Numbered from the stretch's first letter, positions 9,347 to 18,375 are shown. The stretch: 64,000 nucleotides of DNA from Muribaculaceae bacterium (GCA_011959405.1 BLLX01000004.1:1-64000), one strand, 5' to 3'. Notes: a model not told the origin generated them from the sequence alone. Program-made: numbers and translations.

Positions 9347-10567
9347 ATGAAAACAACAATTCTGGCAATAGCCATGGCTATGATACCCGGAGCAATCTGG
9401 GCCGCTCCCGCACGGGTGACTCCGCAGGATGCTCTCAGCGCAGCCAAGGAGGCTTTTGACGATTATAACCCATCGCTGGCACGAAAACATATCGAGGAAT
9501 GCCGGAAAGCGATGAAACGCACCCGTAAAACGGCTCTCACCGAAGCGGCAGACTCACTGGAGGAACGCGTGGACCGGCTTGAATCCATGATGCAGCGCGT
9601 AGAGCAGATAGTGGTGATCGACAGCATCACCGTGGACAAGGAGGCGTTTTTTGAGACATACCGTCTCAGCCCTTCGGCTGGAGGACTCTATTCACCGGCC
9701 ACACTGCCCGAAGAATTCGATGTAGCCGACAACACCGTAGTCTACATGCCTGAAAACGGCCAGTCGATCATCTGGGGATCAAACTCAGGACTGATGGAGA
9801 GCGTCCGTTTCACCGACGGCACATGGGACACTCCCACCCCGGCCGGCGAAATACTGGACCAGGGCGGCACGGCAAATTTCCCGTTCGCGCTCACCGACGG
9901 CATAACTCTCTACTATGCCACCCAAGGCGATGACTCTATGGGCGGCTACGATATCTACATATCGCGGCGCAACGACAACGGAGACTTTCTGACGCCGCAG
10001 AACATGGGCATGCCCTACAACTCGCCTTACGACGACTATCTTCTGGCCATAGACGAGGAAACCGGCACAGGATGGTGGGCCACCGACCGCAACCGCCTTG
10101 GCGACCGCATCACCATCTACGTGTTCATTCCCTCGTCAATGCGCATCAACCATCCTGTCAATGCTCCAGACCTTGCATCAAGGGCACGTCTCGACAACTA
10201 CCGCGCCACATGGCCCGACGGCGCCGACTACGCCGGCCTTCTGGACAGGATCGACAATATAGAGGACTCACACGCCGACAATTCCCCGGATTTCACCCTT
10301 GCCCTGCCCGACGGACGCGTCTACACCCGCTGGAGCGATTTCAAGTCGCCGGTGGCAAGACGGCTCATGGAGCAATATGTCGATGCTCTCGAGGAAGAAG
10401 CCGCCGACTGCCGTATGCTTGAAGACATGCGTGAACGTTTCAAGCCCGGAGACCAGAAATCGGCCACACGCATCCGCCAGATGGAACTTAAGGCAAAACG
10501 TTCGGCAGCGACACTAAAATCACTTATGAACCAGGTGATAATGGCAGAAATTCCGAATGTGAAATGA
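9347..10567 (+). CDS. Exported protein with PD40/WD40-like beta-propeller blades
   Basis: A 406-residue secreted protein: signal peptide of about 20 residues ending in AIWA|AP, an Arg/Glu-rich helical region (about 25-95, possible coiled coil), then blades of the PD40 type (GSNSGLMESVRF; a TQGDDSMGGYDIYIS segment; a WWATDRNRLGDRITIYVF segment) and a charged helical C-terminus. Such proteins are common envelope components in Bacteroidetes but rarely have a known job. Its stop overlaps the start of the PAP2-barrel fusion by four bases, so the two are translationally coupled and may act together. The TTG at 9338 is rejected as start because it is inside the promoter box. Confidence 0.75.
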   Translation: MKTTILAIAMAMIPGAIWAAPARVTPQDALSAAKEAFDDYNPSLARKHIEECRKAMKRTRKTALTEAADSLEERVDRLESMMQRVEQIVVIDSITVDKEAFFETYRLSPSAGGLYSPATLPEEFDVADNTVVYMPENGQSIIWGSNSGLMESVRFTDGTWDTPTPAGEILDQGGTANFPFALTDGITLYYATQGDDSMGGYDIYISRRNDNGDFLTPQNMGMPYNSPYDDYLLAIDEETGTGWWATDRNRLGDRITIYVFIPSSMRINHPVNAPDLASRARLDNYRATWPDGADYAGLLDRIDNIEDSHADNSPDFTLALPDGRVYTRWSDFKSPVARRLMEQYVDALEEEAADCRMLEDMRERFKPGDQKSATRIRQMELKAKRSAATLKSLMNQVIMAEIPNVK

Positions 10568-12138
10568 TGGACTTTCTGCACAACGCCGACATTGGCATGC
10601 TTATGGCGTTCAACGGGCATCACACCGCATGGCTCGACAGCGCCATGATGTTTGTTTCGGACAGGCATGTGTGGATACCGTTCTATGTCATTCTTGCGGC
10701 ACTCATATTCCACAGATTCGGATGGAAAAAAGCTCTTGTCTACATAGCGGCCATAGGACTTGCCATAACATTCACCGACCAGATATGCGCATCGGTGATC
10801 CGGCCTGCTGTAGCGCGACTGCGCCCATCGAATCTTGACAATCCGCTGTCGGACATGATCACGGTGGTCAACGGCTACCGGTCAGGCTCTTACAGTTTCC
10901 CATCATGCCATGCGGCCAACACCTTCGCACTCGCCACATTCATAAGCCTGCTGTTCCGTCGGCGCACGGCCACAGCAGCTATCCTCACATGGGCCGCCGT
11001 GGTGTCGTGCTCAAGGCTCTATCTTGGAGTACACTATCCGAGCGATCTGATCGCAGGAGCTGTGATCGGGTCTGCCATAGCCGCCGCACTCTATATGCTG
11101 GCCCACATATCGTGCCGCCGATTTTTTGCCGCCGCAATGCTGCTGTTTGCCGCCAACGGCGCCACCGCACAGACCGAATTCAAATGGAACATCGAGCTAA
11201 ACAGCGTATTCGACAACCGCGAATGCGACGCCCGCTACACACCCACGAAAACCTATTTTTTCACACAGCTGGCACCTGAAATCGGAGTGTCGTTCGACTC
11301 CGGACGCCATGCGGTCATGGGCGGCGCCGTGTGGAACCAGCCGATCGGCTGCGAATGGGACGGCCACCGCATATCTCCTACGCTATACTATCTGTACAGC
11401 GGCACCCGATGGCAGTTTGCCATGGGCATGGTGCCGTACAGACATCTGATACGTCCTCTGCCTAACTACATACAGTCGGATTCGACACGATACTTTCAGC
11501 ACAACATCCGCGGAGTGATGACCCGATACCTCGGCGACGAAGGATTCATGCAGGCGTTGGTCGACTGGCGCGGCATGCAGGGCCACGACCGTCGCGAAGC
11601 CTTCGATATAATAGTCATGGGTGAATGGCAACGGCCGCACCGCATATTTCTGGCCGGCGGGCTGATAATGCTCAACCATCTTGCCAAACAGAGCAATCCT
11701 CCGGCCGACCAATATGTAGTGGACAATTTCGTGGCCAATCCTTATATCGGCATAGACCTGTCGGCTCTGAGCCATCCGATAGACAGTCTGACGTTCCGGG
11801 CCGGAACGCTCGCGTCCATGACGCGAGACCGCGCCGACGGACACTGCCACACATCGGCCGGACTATGGGCCGACATAGCCATGAGCTGGTGGCGTCTGAG
11901 CCTGCAGAATACTCTCTACTTATCCGGCAAACCGCTTTTCCCGCTCTACTCACAGTTCGGCAGCCTGCTTCACGAAGGCGAACCGTTCTATGCTTCCGAC
12001 TTCTACAACCGCACAACCATCAAAGGAAATATAATCAACTACAAAAACATGGTCAGTCTGGATGCAGCGCTAGACTTCAATGTGGCTCGCGACAATTTCA
12101 CATTCTATCAGCGGCTGCTCCTGCGCGTGACCATATAA
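10564..12138 (+). CDS. PAP2 phosphatase fused to an outer-membrane beta-barrel-like domain
   Basis: A 524-residue fusion. Residues 1-180 are a PAP2 acid phosphatase membrane domain: R80-x6-RP (normally Lys-x6-Arg-Pro), PSCH at 113-116 (normally PSGH), and SR(150-151)-x5-H157-x3-D161. Family members dephosphorylate undecaprenyl pyrophosphate, PGP or lipid A. At residues 178-202 a basic-hydrophobic stretch ending GATA|Q looks exactly like a Sec signal peptide, followed by about 320 residues of beta-strand character with many Tyr/Trp/Phe, ending LLRVTI, as in an outer-membrane barrel. Met178 could also be an internal start. Coupled by a 4-base overlap to the propeller gene. Enzyme family firm; substrate and fate of the C-terminal part unknown. 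Confidence 0.8.
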   Translation: MMDFLHNADIGMLMAFNGHHTAWLDSAMMFVSDRHVWIPFYVILAALIFHRFGWKKALVYIAAIGLAITFTDQICASVIRPAVARLRPSNLDNPLSDMITVVNGYRSGSYSFPSCHAANTFALATFISLLFRRRTATAAILTWAAVVSCSRLYLGVHYPSDLIAGAVIGSAIAAALYMLAHISCRRFFAAAMLLFAANGATAQTEFKWNIELNSVFDNRECDARYTPTKTYFFTQLAPEIGVSFDSGRHAVMGGAVWNQPIGCEWDGHRISPTLYYLYSGTRWQFAMGMVPYRHLIRPLPNYIQSDSTRYFQHNIRGVMTRYLGDEGFMQALVDWRGMQGHDRREAFDIIVMGEWQRPHRIFLAGGLIMLNHLAKQSNPPADQYVVDNFVANPYIGIDLSALSHPIDSLTFRAGTLASMTRDRADGHCHTSAGLWADIAMSWWRLSLQNTLYLSGKPLFPLYSQFGSLLHEGEPFYASDFYNRTTIKGNIINYKNMVSLDAALDFNVARDNFTFYQRLLLRVTI

Positions 12139-12166
12139 TCAATTACTACACCATCGACACAGAAAT

Positions 12167-12709
12167 ATGAAATCTCTGCACCGACTTCTGGTGGAACGCC
12201 GCAGCATCCGCCGATATACCGAACAGCCCCTTGACCCCGACACCGTAAAAACAATTCTGGAAGCGGCGCTCCTCTCACCCACCGGCAAAAACAGCCGCGC
12301 ATGGCATTTCGTTGTGACCGACAACAAGGACATGCTGGAAAAACTCAGCGAATGTAAGGCTGCGGGCGCCGGCCCGGTGGCGAAATGCGTGATGGCCGTG
12401 ACAGTATGCGTAGACACCACAGCCAGCGAGACATGGGTTGAAGACGGCTCCATCGCCGCATCCAACATGATGCTGCAGGCCCGTGATCTGGGCGTTGGAT
12501 CATGCTGGATAGAAGTCAACGGCCGTCTCACCGCCGACGGCACTCCCGCCGAGGACATCGTGCAGGAACTTCTCGGCATCCCCGAGCATATCCAGCCGCT
12601 GTGCATAGTGACCTTCGGCTATCCCGACGAGACCCGCCAGCCGCAGAACTGCGACAAACTGCTGTGGGAACGGGTGCATATAGGCTCATTCCGCCACGAG
12701 CAATGCTGA
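12167..12709 (+). CDS. Nitroreductase family flavoprotein
   Basis: A 180-residue FMN-dependent oxidoreductase of the nitroreductase superfamily. The N-terminal RRSIRRYTEQPL segment (residues 11-22) supplies the phosphate-binding arginines, ALLSPTGKNSRAWHF (34-48) is the second FMN block, and the GSIAASNMMLQARDLGVGSCWIE segment is the dimer-interface helix. Short members such as this act on nitro compounds, quinones or enones with NAD(P)H; natural substrate unknown. It lies 28 bases behind the fusion gene and overlaps the next gene by 7 bases, so it belongs to the same run. Confidence 0.85.
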   Translation: MKSLHRLLVERRSIRRYTEQPLDPDTVKTILEAALLSPTGKNSRAWHFVVTDNKDMLEKLSECKAAGAGPVAKCVMAVTVCVDTTASETWVEDGSIAASNMMLQARDLGVGSCWIEVNGRLTADGTPAEDIVQELLGIPEHIQPLCIVTFGYPDETRQPQNCDKLLWERVHIGSFRHEQC

Positions 12710-13491
12710 CAGTCGACTTCATCGGCGCCGGCAATGTCGCCACAAGAATGGCCACAGGCCTTCACCGGTCCGGAGTCAAGGTGCGCCATATAGCATCACG
12801 CAGCACGGAGAGCGCGCGGACACTCGCCGGCGCCACCAAAGCAACGGCCGTGCCGATCGATAGCATAGGCCGGGGAGCGTCCATGGTCATAGTGGCTGTC
12901 AACGACGACGCCATCCGGACGATTCTCGACATGGCGCAGCCACAGGATAATGACACCGTGTGGGTCCACACGTCCGGTTCTGTGAGCATGGACGTGTTTG
13001 ATCCTATGAAATTCCCGCGTCACGGCGTATTCTATCCGTTGCAGACCATGAGCCGCGGACTTGATGTAGACTGGAGCCGGGTGCCGCTGTTCACCGAAGG
13101 CTCCTCGGCTGAAACCGAGAGCATGATCACGGATACCGCCCGCCTTCTCACCCCACGGGTAACTCACCTCAGCTCTGACAAACGCAGGCAACTGCATGCC
13201 GCAGCCGTGATCGGCTGCAACATGGCCGTGTATCTCTGGTCTCTTTCGGAAACGGTGATGCGGGAAGCAGGACTCGATTTTGAAATGATGCGCCCGCTGC
13301 TTGAAGTGACACTCGAAAGAACCCGCTCACTTCCGCCCACCGAAGCCATGACCGGACCCGCCCGGCGCGGTGACCTGCATACAATCGAGGGCCACATGCG
13401 CTCGCTTCCGCCACAGATAGCCGGAGTGTACGGATTTCTGTCGTGGGAAATACTTAAAATATATCACCCTGAACTGACCGACAGAATATAA
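12703..13491 (+). CDS. Rossmann-like plus DUF2520 domain protein
   Basis: A 262-residue protein. It starts at the ATG overlapping the nitroreductase stop, giving MLTVDFIGAGNVATRM, a dinucleotide-binding GxGxxA motif at residues 8-13. The N-terminal half resembles NADP-dependent (F420/ProC-like) Rossmann domains and the C-terminal half is the helical DUF2520 domain, which starts near FYPLQTMSRG. Family function is not established. The next gene, kdsC, follows four bases later; this pairing is often seen in Bacteroidetes, in my recollection, but gives no direct clue to the reaction. Confidence 0.82.
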   Translation: MLTVDFIGAGNVATRMATGLHRSGVKVRHIASRSTESARTLAGATKATAVPIDSIGRGASMVIVAVNDDAIRTILDMAQPQDNDTVWVHTSGSVSMDVFDPMKFPRHGVFYPLQTMSRGLDVDWSRVPLFTEGSSAETESMITDTARLLTPRVTHLSSDKRRQLHAAAVIGCNMAVYLWSLSETVMREAGLDFEMMRPLLEVTLERTRSLPPTEAMTGPARRGDLHTIEGHMRSLPPQIAGVYGFLSWEILKIYHPELTDRI

Positions 13492-13495
13492 ATAT

Positions 13496-14020
13496 ATGAG
13501 CAGAATTGACTATGATCTCAGCCGTATAAAGGCATTTGTGTTTGACGTGGACGGAGTGCTGTCGCCCGACGTGGTGCCAATCGACGCCAACGGCGCGCCG
13601 GCACGCATGGCCAACGTGAAAGACGGATATGCCATACAGCTTGCCGTGAAGCACGGCTACAAAATCGCTATTATCACAGGCGCCGACACCGAAGTGGTAA
13701 GGCTGCGCTACGAACTTCTGGGCATACGCGACATATACCTGAAAGCGTCACACAAAATCAACATATTGAAGGAATGGATGCGGCAAAACGGACTCACGCC
13801 CGACCAGGTGGCCTATGCCGGCGACGACGTGCCCGACATCGAATGCCTGCAGGCCGTCGGCCTGCCCGTAGCCCCGGCCGACGCATCGGATGACGCGAAA
13901 GAACATGCCCGCTACATCAGCCCTTGCCGCGGCGGTCACGGAGTGGCACGCGACCTCATCGAACAGGTAATGCGCGTACAGGGCCATTGGCTCCATAAGG
14001 ATACGGCATTCGGATGGTGA
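13496..14020 (+). CDS. kdsC: 3-deoxy-D-manno-octulosonate 8-phosphate phosphatase KdsC
   Basis: A 174-residue HAD-superfamily phosphatase of the short, cap-less KdsC type. The nucleophile motif is D17-V-D19-G-V in FVFDVDGVL; the second block is IAIITGADTEV, and K-AYAGDDVPDIECL supplies the Mg-binding aspartates. It removes phosphate from KDO-8-P in the cytoplasm to give KDO for the lipopolysaccharide inner core, matching the LpxH-like enzyme elsewhere in the window. KdsC forms tetramers in which the C-terminal tail closes the neighbour's active site. Sialic-acid pathway phosphatases are close relatives, so substrate is likely, not certain. Confidence 0.88.
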   Translation: MSRIDYDLSRIKAFVFDVDGVLSPDVVPIDANGAPARMANVKDGYAIQLAVKHGYKIAIITGADTEVVRLRYELLGIRDIYLKASHKINILKEWMRQNGLTPDQVAYAGDDVPDIECLQAVGLPVAPADASDDAKEHARYISPCRGGHGVARDLIEQVMRVQGHWLHKDTAFGW

Positions 14021-14086
14021 TCGTGCACTTATTGCCATAATTGAAACAGCAAACTACATCAGCATCATAAAATATCCCGAATACAC

Positions 14087-14674
14087 ATGAAATTAATACT
14101 GGCAAGCGGATCGCCGCGACGCAGGGAACTGCTGGCGATGCTTGACATCGACTTCAGAGTCGACACATCGCGCCCGGTGGAAGAAACCGTGCCTGCCGGC
14201 ATGGCGCCGGAGGAAGTGCCTGCCTATCTTTCGCGGCTCAAAGCCGGACCCTACACCGCCACACTGGCCCCCGACGAAGTCCTCGTCACGGCCGATACGG
14301 TTGTGATACTCGACGGAGAGGTGATCGGCAAGCCCCGTGATGCCGCCGAAGCCAAATCCGTGCTGTCGCGCCTGTCCGGACGTGTCCACACCGTAGTGAC
14401 CGGCGTGTCTCTCACCCTTCCAGGCAGAACGCCGCACACGTTTTCAGAAACAACCCATGTCGAATTCTCCGCTATCTCCGCTGAGGAGATAGACTACTAC
14501 GTCAGACGGTATTCCCCGCTCGACAAGGCCGGGGCATACGGAATACAGGAGTGGATCGGAGCTGCCGCCGTAAAAGGAATGACCGGCAGCTTCTACAATG
14601 TGATGGGGCTGCCGGTCAATCGGTTGTATCGTGAACTGAAGCAGTTACTTCAGCGAGATTTCATCCACAAATAA
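14087..14674 (+). CDS. maf: Maf family nucleotide pyrophosphatase
   Basis: A 195-residue Maf/Ham1-like protein. The signature LASGSPRRRELL opens the sequence (residues 5-16), and the central VLVTADTVVILDGEVIGKPRD block and ETTHVEF motif are in place. Maf proteins hydrolyse non-canonical or modified nucleotides (dTTP/UTP or m7GTP type) to monophosphates, cleaning the pool; some are linked to septum formation. Follows kdsC after 66 bases. The last 30 bases overlap the 3' end of the opposite-strand hexosaminidase gene, leaving no space for a terminator. Confidence 0.9.
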   Translation: MKLILASGSPRRRELLAMLDIDFRVDTSRPVEETVPAGMAPEEVPAYLSRLKAGPYTATLAPDEVLVTADTVVILDGEVIGKPRDAAEAKSVLSRLSGRVHTVVTGVSLTLPGRTPHTFSETTHVEFSAISAEEIDYYVRRYSPLDKAGAYGIQEWIGAAAVKGMTGSFYNVMGLPVNRLYRELKQLLQRDFIHK

Positions 14675-16975
14675 AAATCCGGGATTTCCGGCGGCACCGT
14701 GCCATGCCGGAATATTATGCTCGGACAGAGCGGTAACCTTCGCATAGCGCGCCTTCACCGGCTCAAACGTCAGAGTGAACGTCTCTATGCCTTTAGGGGA
14801 GTCGGCGGTTGCCGGCTCCATTGTTTTTGACGCCACCTCGGTGTAGTTCACACCGTCAGACGACACGGCAATCGCCACGCCGCGCGCATTGAACACCCAG
14901 TCGTCACGGTCAACAAACGTGCGTAGCTCCATTTCCGACAGTTCCTGCTCCGCACCGAGATCTATCACCGCTTCCATGTCATTGCCGCTGAATCCGAGCC
15001 AGCGTCCGGTACGAATGTTGCCCACACCGCGCAGGCCGTCCACCAGAGTGCCCGGGCCTTTGTAAGTATAATTGGAATGAGTAGGCTGCAGCAAAGTCAC
15101 CGAACGGTTGGTGGCCTTGTTGAAACTGAATGTCTCCGATATGGGTCTGGTCTTGATGCCTGATTCAGGAAAAGCCGCCGCTGTGAAAGTACAGTCCGAC
15201 GAGATCGACAGCGGTCTGGTATAGAGCGCCGACTGTCTGGTCGGCTCGGTGCCGTCAAGAGTGTAGTGTATCGGCGAGCCGTCCACACTGAACAGCTTCA
15301 CCACCACCGCACCAGTGGCATGGTCGGGAGTGAACTCACCCCTGACATTGAAGAGATGGCGGGCATAATTGTAGCCTTCATGGTCATAGAGTTTCATAAA
15401 CCGACGCAGACGAGTGGTGAAATCGGTGTAGTCCTTTGATTCCGGATCGGTCCACTGCACCTCGCTCAGAGCGGCCATGCGCGGCAACACCATATATTCC
15501 ACATGGCAGAAATTAGGTATATATTCCGTCCAGAGGTTGGCCTGCACACCAAGCACATGTGACTTTTCCTCATCGGTCAGACCTTTCATGCGGGGATTAT
15601 AAGAATAGACATGTTCGGTGGTGACACATCCGCCTATGGCAAGCGGCTCGCCGTCGGTGTCCTCAGTCTGATAATAGTCGAAATAGAGATAATTGTTGGG
15701 CACCATAATGGCGTCATGGCCCTGACGCACGGCCTCACGGCCGCCATCCTCGCCGCGCCACGACATCACTGTGGCGTTAGGGCTTAGGCCACCCTCCAGA
15801 ATCTCATCCCAGCCGATCATCTTGCGGCCACGCTCATTTAGAAAACGTTCGGCCCGGTTGATCACATAGCTTTGCAAATACTCCTCAGCAGTGTGCTTGT
15901 CATCGCCCTTGATACCGAGAGACTCTATGCGGGCCTGACATTTGGGACAATCTTTCCAGCGCACTTTAGGACATTCGTCACCGCCAACGTGGATATACTC
16001 CGAAGGAAACAGGTCAAGCACCTCGGTGAGCACATCGTCAATAAGCTCGAAAGTGGCATCATTGCCCACACACAGCACCTCGTCGCTCACACCCCATGTG
16101 GACCACACTTCATACGGTCCGCCGGTGCAGCCCAAATGAGGATATGCGGCAAGTACGCCCTGCATGTGTCCGGGCAGATCTATCTCGGGAATGATGGTGA
16201 TCTGACGGTCTGCCGCATACCGGACAATGTCGCGCACCTGCTCCTGAGTGTAGAAACCTTCATGGGGAATGTTGTCAAACGTGCCCCAGTTCTTGCCTAT
16301 CACGGTCTTGGAACGCTTGGAGCCCACTTCGGTCAGCTTAGGATGCTTCTTGATCTCCAGACGCCAGCCCTGGTCATCGGTAAGATGCCAATGAAACTTG
16401 TTGATGTTATGAAGCGCCAGAATGTCGATATAGCGCTTCACTGAGTCGGCAGATATGAAATGACGGCTCACATCAAGGTGCATTCCGCGGTATCCGAACT
16501 CCGGACGGTCTGCGATCTCGGCAGCAGGAAACGTCAGCGTCTCACCCCCGGCCACAGGCTCGCCTATGGACTTGCGGAGCGTCTGCACACCTCGGAAAGT
16601 TCCGGTCGGAGTCGCCCCGTTGATCTTTATCATACGGTCTGTGACTGTCAGGGCATAAGCCTCGGGATTCTCCCCGGCCAAGTCGGCGCTGAGCACAATG
16701 GCATTGGCCCGCGGCATCTTGGTGGTGATCTGCAACTTCAGGCCGGTGAGTCCGCCGATATATTCCGCCAGCAGTTCAGCATTCTTTTTCTGCTGCTCAT
16801 CGCCCTTGCTATAAGCGATTTTAGTTGTGGGCAACAACTTGAATCCTTCGGCAGCAGCCGTCATGGTGATTTCGCGCGGCAAAGGCACCACACGGTAGTC
16901 GGCGGTCTGCATGGCCGACAGCTGACCTCCGGACATTGCTGCGCCGGCAATCAAAGTGACAAGAAATTTATTCAT
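14645..16975 (-). CDS. Beta-N-acetylhexosaminidase, glycoside hydrolase family 20
   Basis: A 776-residue exported glycosidase. Start MNKFLVTLIAG gives a signal peptide; an ATG two codons upstream (16981) is possible. Order: GH20b alpha/beta domain (about 25-145), GH20 TIM barrel (about 150-500) with the HVGGDECPK motif holding the D333-E334 catalytic pair, a chitobiase-C-like segment (about 550-620) and a C-terminal discoidin (F5/8 type C) carbohydrate-binding domain (about 630-776). It releases terminal GlcNAc/GalNAc from mucin or host glycans, or from chitooligosaccharides, in the periplasm or outside the cell. No SusCD pair is nearby. Its own divergent promoter is at 17011-17018. Confidence 0.93.
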   Translation of the reverse strand: MNKFLVTLIAGAAMSGGQLSAMQTADYRVVPLPREITMTAAAEGFKLLPTTKIAYSKGDEQQKKNAELLAEYIGGLTGLKLQITTKMPRANAIVLSADLAGENPEAYALTVTDRMIKINGATPTGTFRGVQTLRKSIGEPVAGGETLTFPAAEIADRPEFGYRGMHLDVSRHFISADSVKRYIDILALHNINKFHWHLTDDQGWRLEIKKHPKLTEVGSKRSKTVIGKNWGTFDNIPHEGFYTQEQVRDIVRYAADRQITIIPEIDLPGHMQGVLAAYPHLGCTGGPYEVWSTWGVSDEVLCVGNDATFELIDDVLTEVLDLFPSEYIHVGGDECPKVRWKDCPKCQARIESLGIKGDDKHTAEEYLQSYVINRAERFLNERGRKMIGWDEILEGGLSPNATVMSWRGEDGGREAVRQGHDAIMVPNNYLYFDYYQTEDTDGEPLAIGGCVTTEHVYSYNPRMKGLTDEEKSHVLGVQANLWTEYIPNFCHVEYMVLPRMAALSEVQWTDPESKDYTDFTTRLRRFMKLYDHEGYNYARHLFNVRGEFTPDHATGAVVVKLFSVDGSPIHYTLDGTEPTRQSALYTRPLSISSDCTFTAAAFPESGIKTRPISETFSFNKATNRSVTLLQPTHSNYTYKGPGTLVDGLRGVGNIRTGRWLGFSGNDMEAVIDLGAEQELSEMELRTFVDRDDWVFNARGVAIAVSSDGVNYTEVASKTMEPATADSPKGIETFTLTFEPVKARYAKVTALSEHNIPAWHGAAGNPGFLFVDEISLK

Positions 16976-17010
16976 AAGCATAAAAAACGGTTATTAGATT
17001 TTTCCATTGT

Positions 17011-17018
17011 CAAAGTTA
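17011..17018 (-). promoter_or_regulatory. Promoter of the GH20 gene
   Basis: Minus-strand TAACTTTG, 35 bases before the start codon. It is arranged back to back with the cutC promoter (17040-17047); the two -7 boxes are only 21 bases apart, so the genes may compete for polymerase. Confidence 0.6.
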
Positions 17019-17039
17019 GTGATTATCGCCGAAACAACC

Positions 17040-17047
17040 TATATTTG
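17040..17047 (+). promoter_or_regulatory. Promoter of cutC
   Basis: TATATTTG, a full match to the -7 consensus, 28 bases before ATG 17076. No clear -33 box. Confidence 0.5.
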
Positions 17048-17075
17048 CAGCAAAAAAGCCACAATTTCACACATT

Positions 17076-17810
17076 ATGACACTTGAAATCTGCGCAGGAT
17101 CCATCGACTCCGCCATCGCAGCCGCCCAAGGCGGCGCCCAACGTATAGAATTATGCTCAGCCCTGGCCGACGGAGGAATCACCCCATCGGCTGGCCTGAT
17201 ACGCCGTGCCATGGCCATAGGCGGCATCGACGTCAACGTGCTCATCCGCCCGCGCGAAGGCGATTTTCTCTATACCCCCGAAGAAGTAGAGGTGATGGAA
17301 CACGACGTGCGGCTGTGCGCGTCGTACGGATGCAACGGAGTGGTGATAGGCGCCCTCACCCCACAGGGCGACGTGGACGTTGACGCCTGCCGCAGGCTCG
17401 TGGCCGCCGCAGGCTCGATGGAAGTAACTTTCCACCGCGCGTTTGACCTCTGCCGCGACCCATTCGATGCTCTGGAAACGATAATATCTCTCGGATGCAC
17501 CCGCATCCTCACCTCAGGCCAGGCCCCTTCTGCCCTGGAAGGAGCCGAAATGCTCTCTCGGCTTGTAGAGAAAGCCGCAGGCAGAATCATCATCCTTGCC
17601 GGAGGAGGAGTGTCGCCCGACAACGCCGGCTCCATAGTCCGCCGCTGCAGAGTCACCGAACTCCATGCATCGGCCCGCACCACCGTGGCATCATCCATGG
17701 CTTTCCGCCGCGCCGACGTGGCAATGGGTGCTCCCGGATCCGACGAATATTCGCGCAAAACCACCTCTCCGGAAATCGTGGCCGCAATATTGAAAAGCAT
17801 GGCCGGATAA
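17076..17810 (+). CDS. cutC: CutC family protein
   Basis: A 244-residue TIM-barrel protein of the CutC family, historically linked to copper homeostasis, although direct copper handling is doubtful for bacterial members. The N-terminus (LEICAGSIDSAIAAAQGGAQ), the central VLIRPREGDFLYT block and VTFHRAFDL are hallmark segments. ATG 17076 was chosen because the upstream in-frame ATG (17007) precedes the promoter at 17040. The downstream neighbours are broken genes, so it now appears to be monocistronic. Confidence 0.88.
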   Translation: MTLEICAGSIDSAIAAAQGGAQRIELCSALADGGITPSAGLIRRAMAIGGIDVNVLIRPREGDFLYTPEEVEVMEHDVRLCASYGCNGVVIGALTPQGDVDVDACRRLVAAAGSMEVTFHRAFDLCRDPFDALETIISLGCTRILTSGQAPSALEGAEMLSRLVEKAAGRIIILAGGGVSPDNAGSIVRRCRVTELHASARTTVASSMAFRRADVAMGAPGSDEYSRKTTSPEIVAAILKSMAG

Positions 17811-17829
17811 GTAAAAATGGTAAATTAAG

Positions 17830-18066
17830 ATGCTTGTGGGCGTGGCAGGCCGTGGATGGTATCAGGAAGAAGGCCGACCGGCACAACAGACACTTCCGGG
17901 CACAATCATACACATCCCGGCCAATGTGAAACACTGGCACGGAGCCGCGGCCGACAGCTGGTTCGCACACCTGGCATTTGAAATCCCGGGCGACAACACC
18001 TCCAACGAATGGCTCGACCCCGTAACCGATGCTGAATACAACACTCTCGACTCCACAAAACCATAA
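17830..18066 (+). pseudogene. Cupin gene remnant lacking its N-terminal half
   Basis: 78 codons that match the C-terminal half of a small cupin (the type often fused to or paired with carboxymuconolactone decarboxylase): YQEEG, a PGTIIHIPANVKHWHGAAADSW core with the metal-binding HWHG, and AFEIPGDN. Intact relatives have about 50 more residues with the first histidine-rich cupin motif. Here only 19 bases separate it from cutC and an in-frame TAA at 17821 blocks any extension, so the front was deleted. An ATG by chance opens the remnant; a short protein could still be made, but half of the beta-barrel is missing. Confidence 0.7.
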
Positions 18067-18101
18067 TCCTGACCATCTTCCTACCAACAGACAGCCACTG
18101 C

Positions 18102-18323
18102 ATGACAATCAATATCCGACAGGAACAAAGCGGCGACAGCCTCGCAATCAGCAACCTGGTCAAAACCGCTTTCGCAAACGTAGCCGAAAGCGACCACCGC
18201 GAACACTTTTTAGTCGACCGGCTCCATCGGTCGGAATCATTCGTTCCTCAGCTGTCAACAGCACCGTCCGCTATACCGACACATTTTTCGAATGACCTCC
18301 GCCTGCACCCATCCGTAAAATAA
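18102..18323 (+). pseudogene. GNAT acetyltransferase remnant, N-terminal third only
   Basis: 73 codons beginning like a GNAT N-acetyltransferase (MTINIRQEQSGD, then ISNLVKTAFA and the LVDRLHRSESFVPQLS stretch), where relatives continue for another 100 residues with the acetyl-CoA binding core. After residue 53 the similarity ends and a stop follows. Together with the cupin remnant this marks a decayed segment between cutC and rprY. From 18324 to 18406 there is only the rprY terminator. Confidence 0.6.
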
Positions 18324-18343
18324 TCCATCCTACAAATAAACAA

Positions 18344-18375
18344 CCGGGCCGCATGTTTTCCACATTGCGGCCCGG
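18344..18375 (-). terminator. Terminator of rprXY
   Basis: Perfect 10-bp G+C-rich stem (18344-18353 with 18366-18375), 12-base loop. On the minus strand it is followed by TTGTTTATTT, a T-rich tail; it starts about 30 bases after the rprY stop. Confidence 0.8.
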
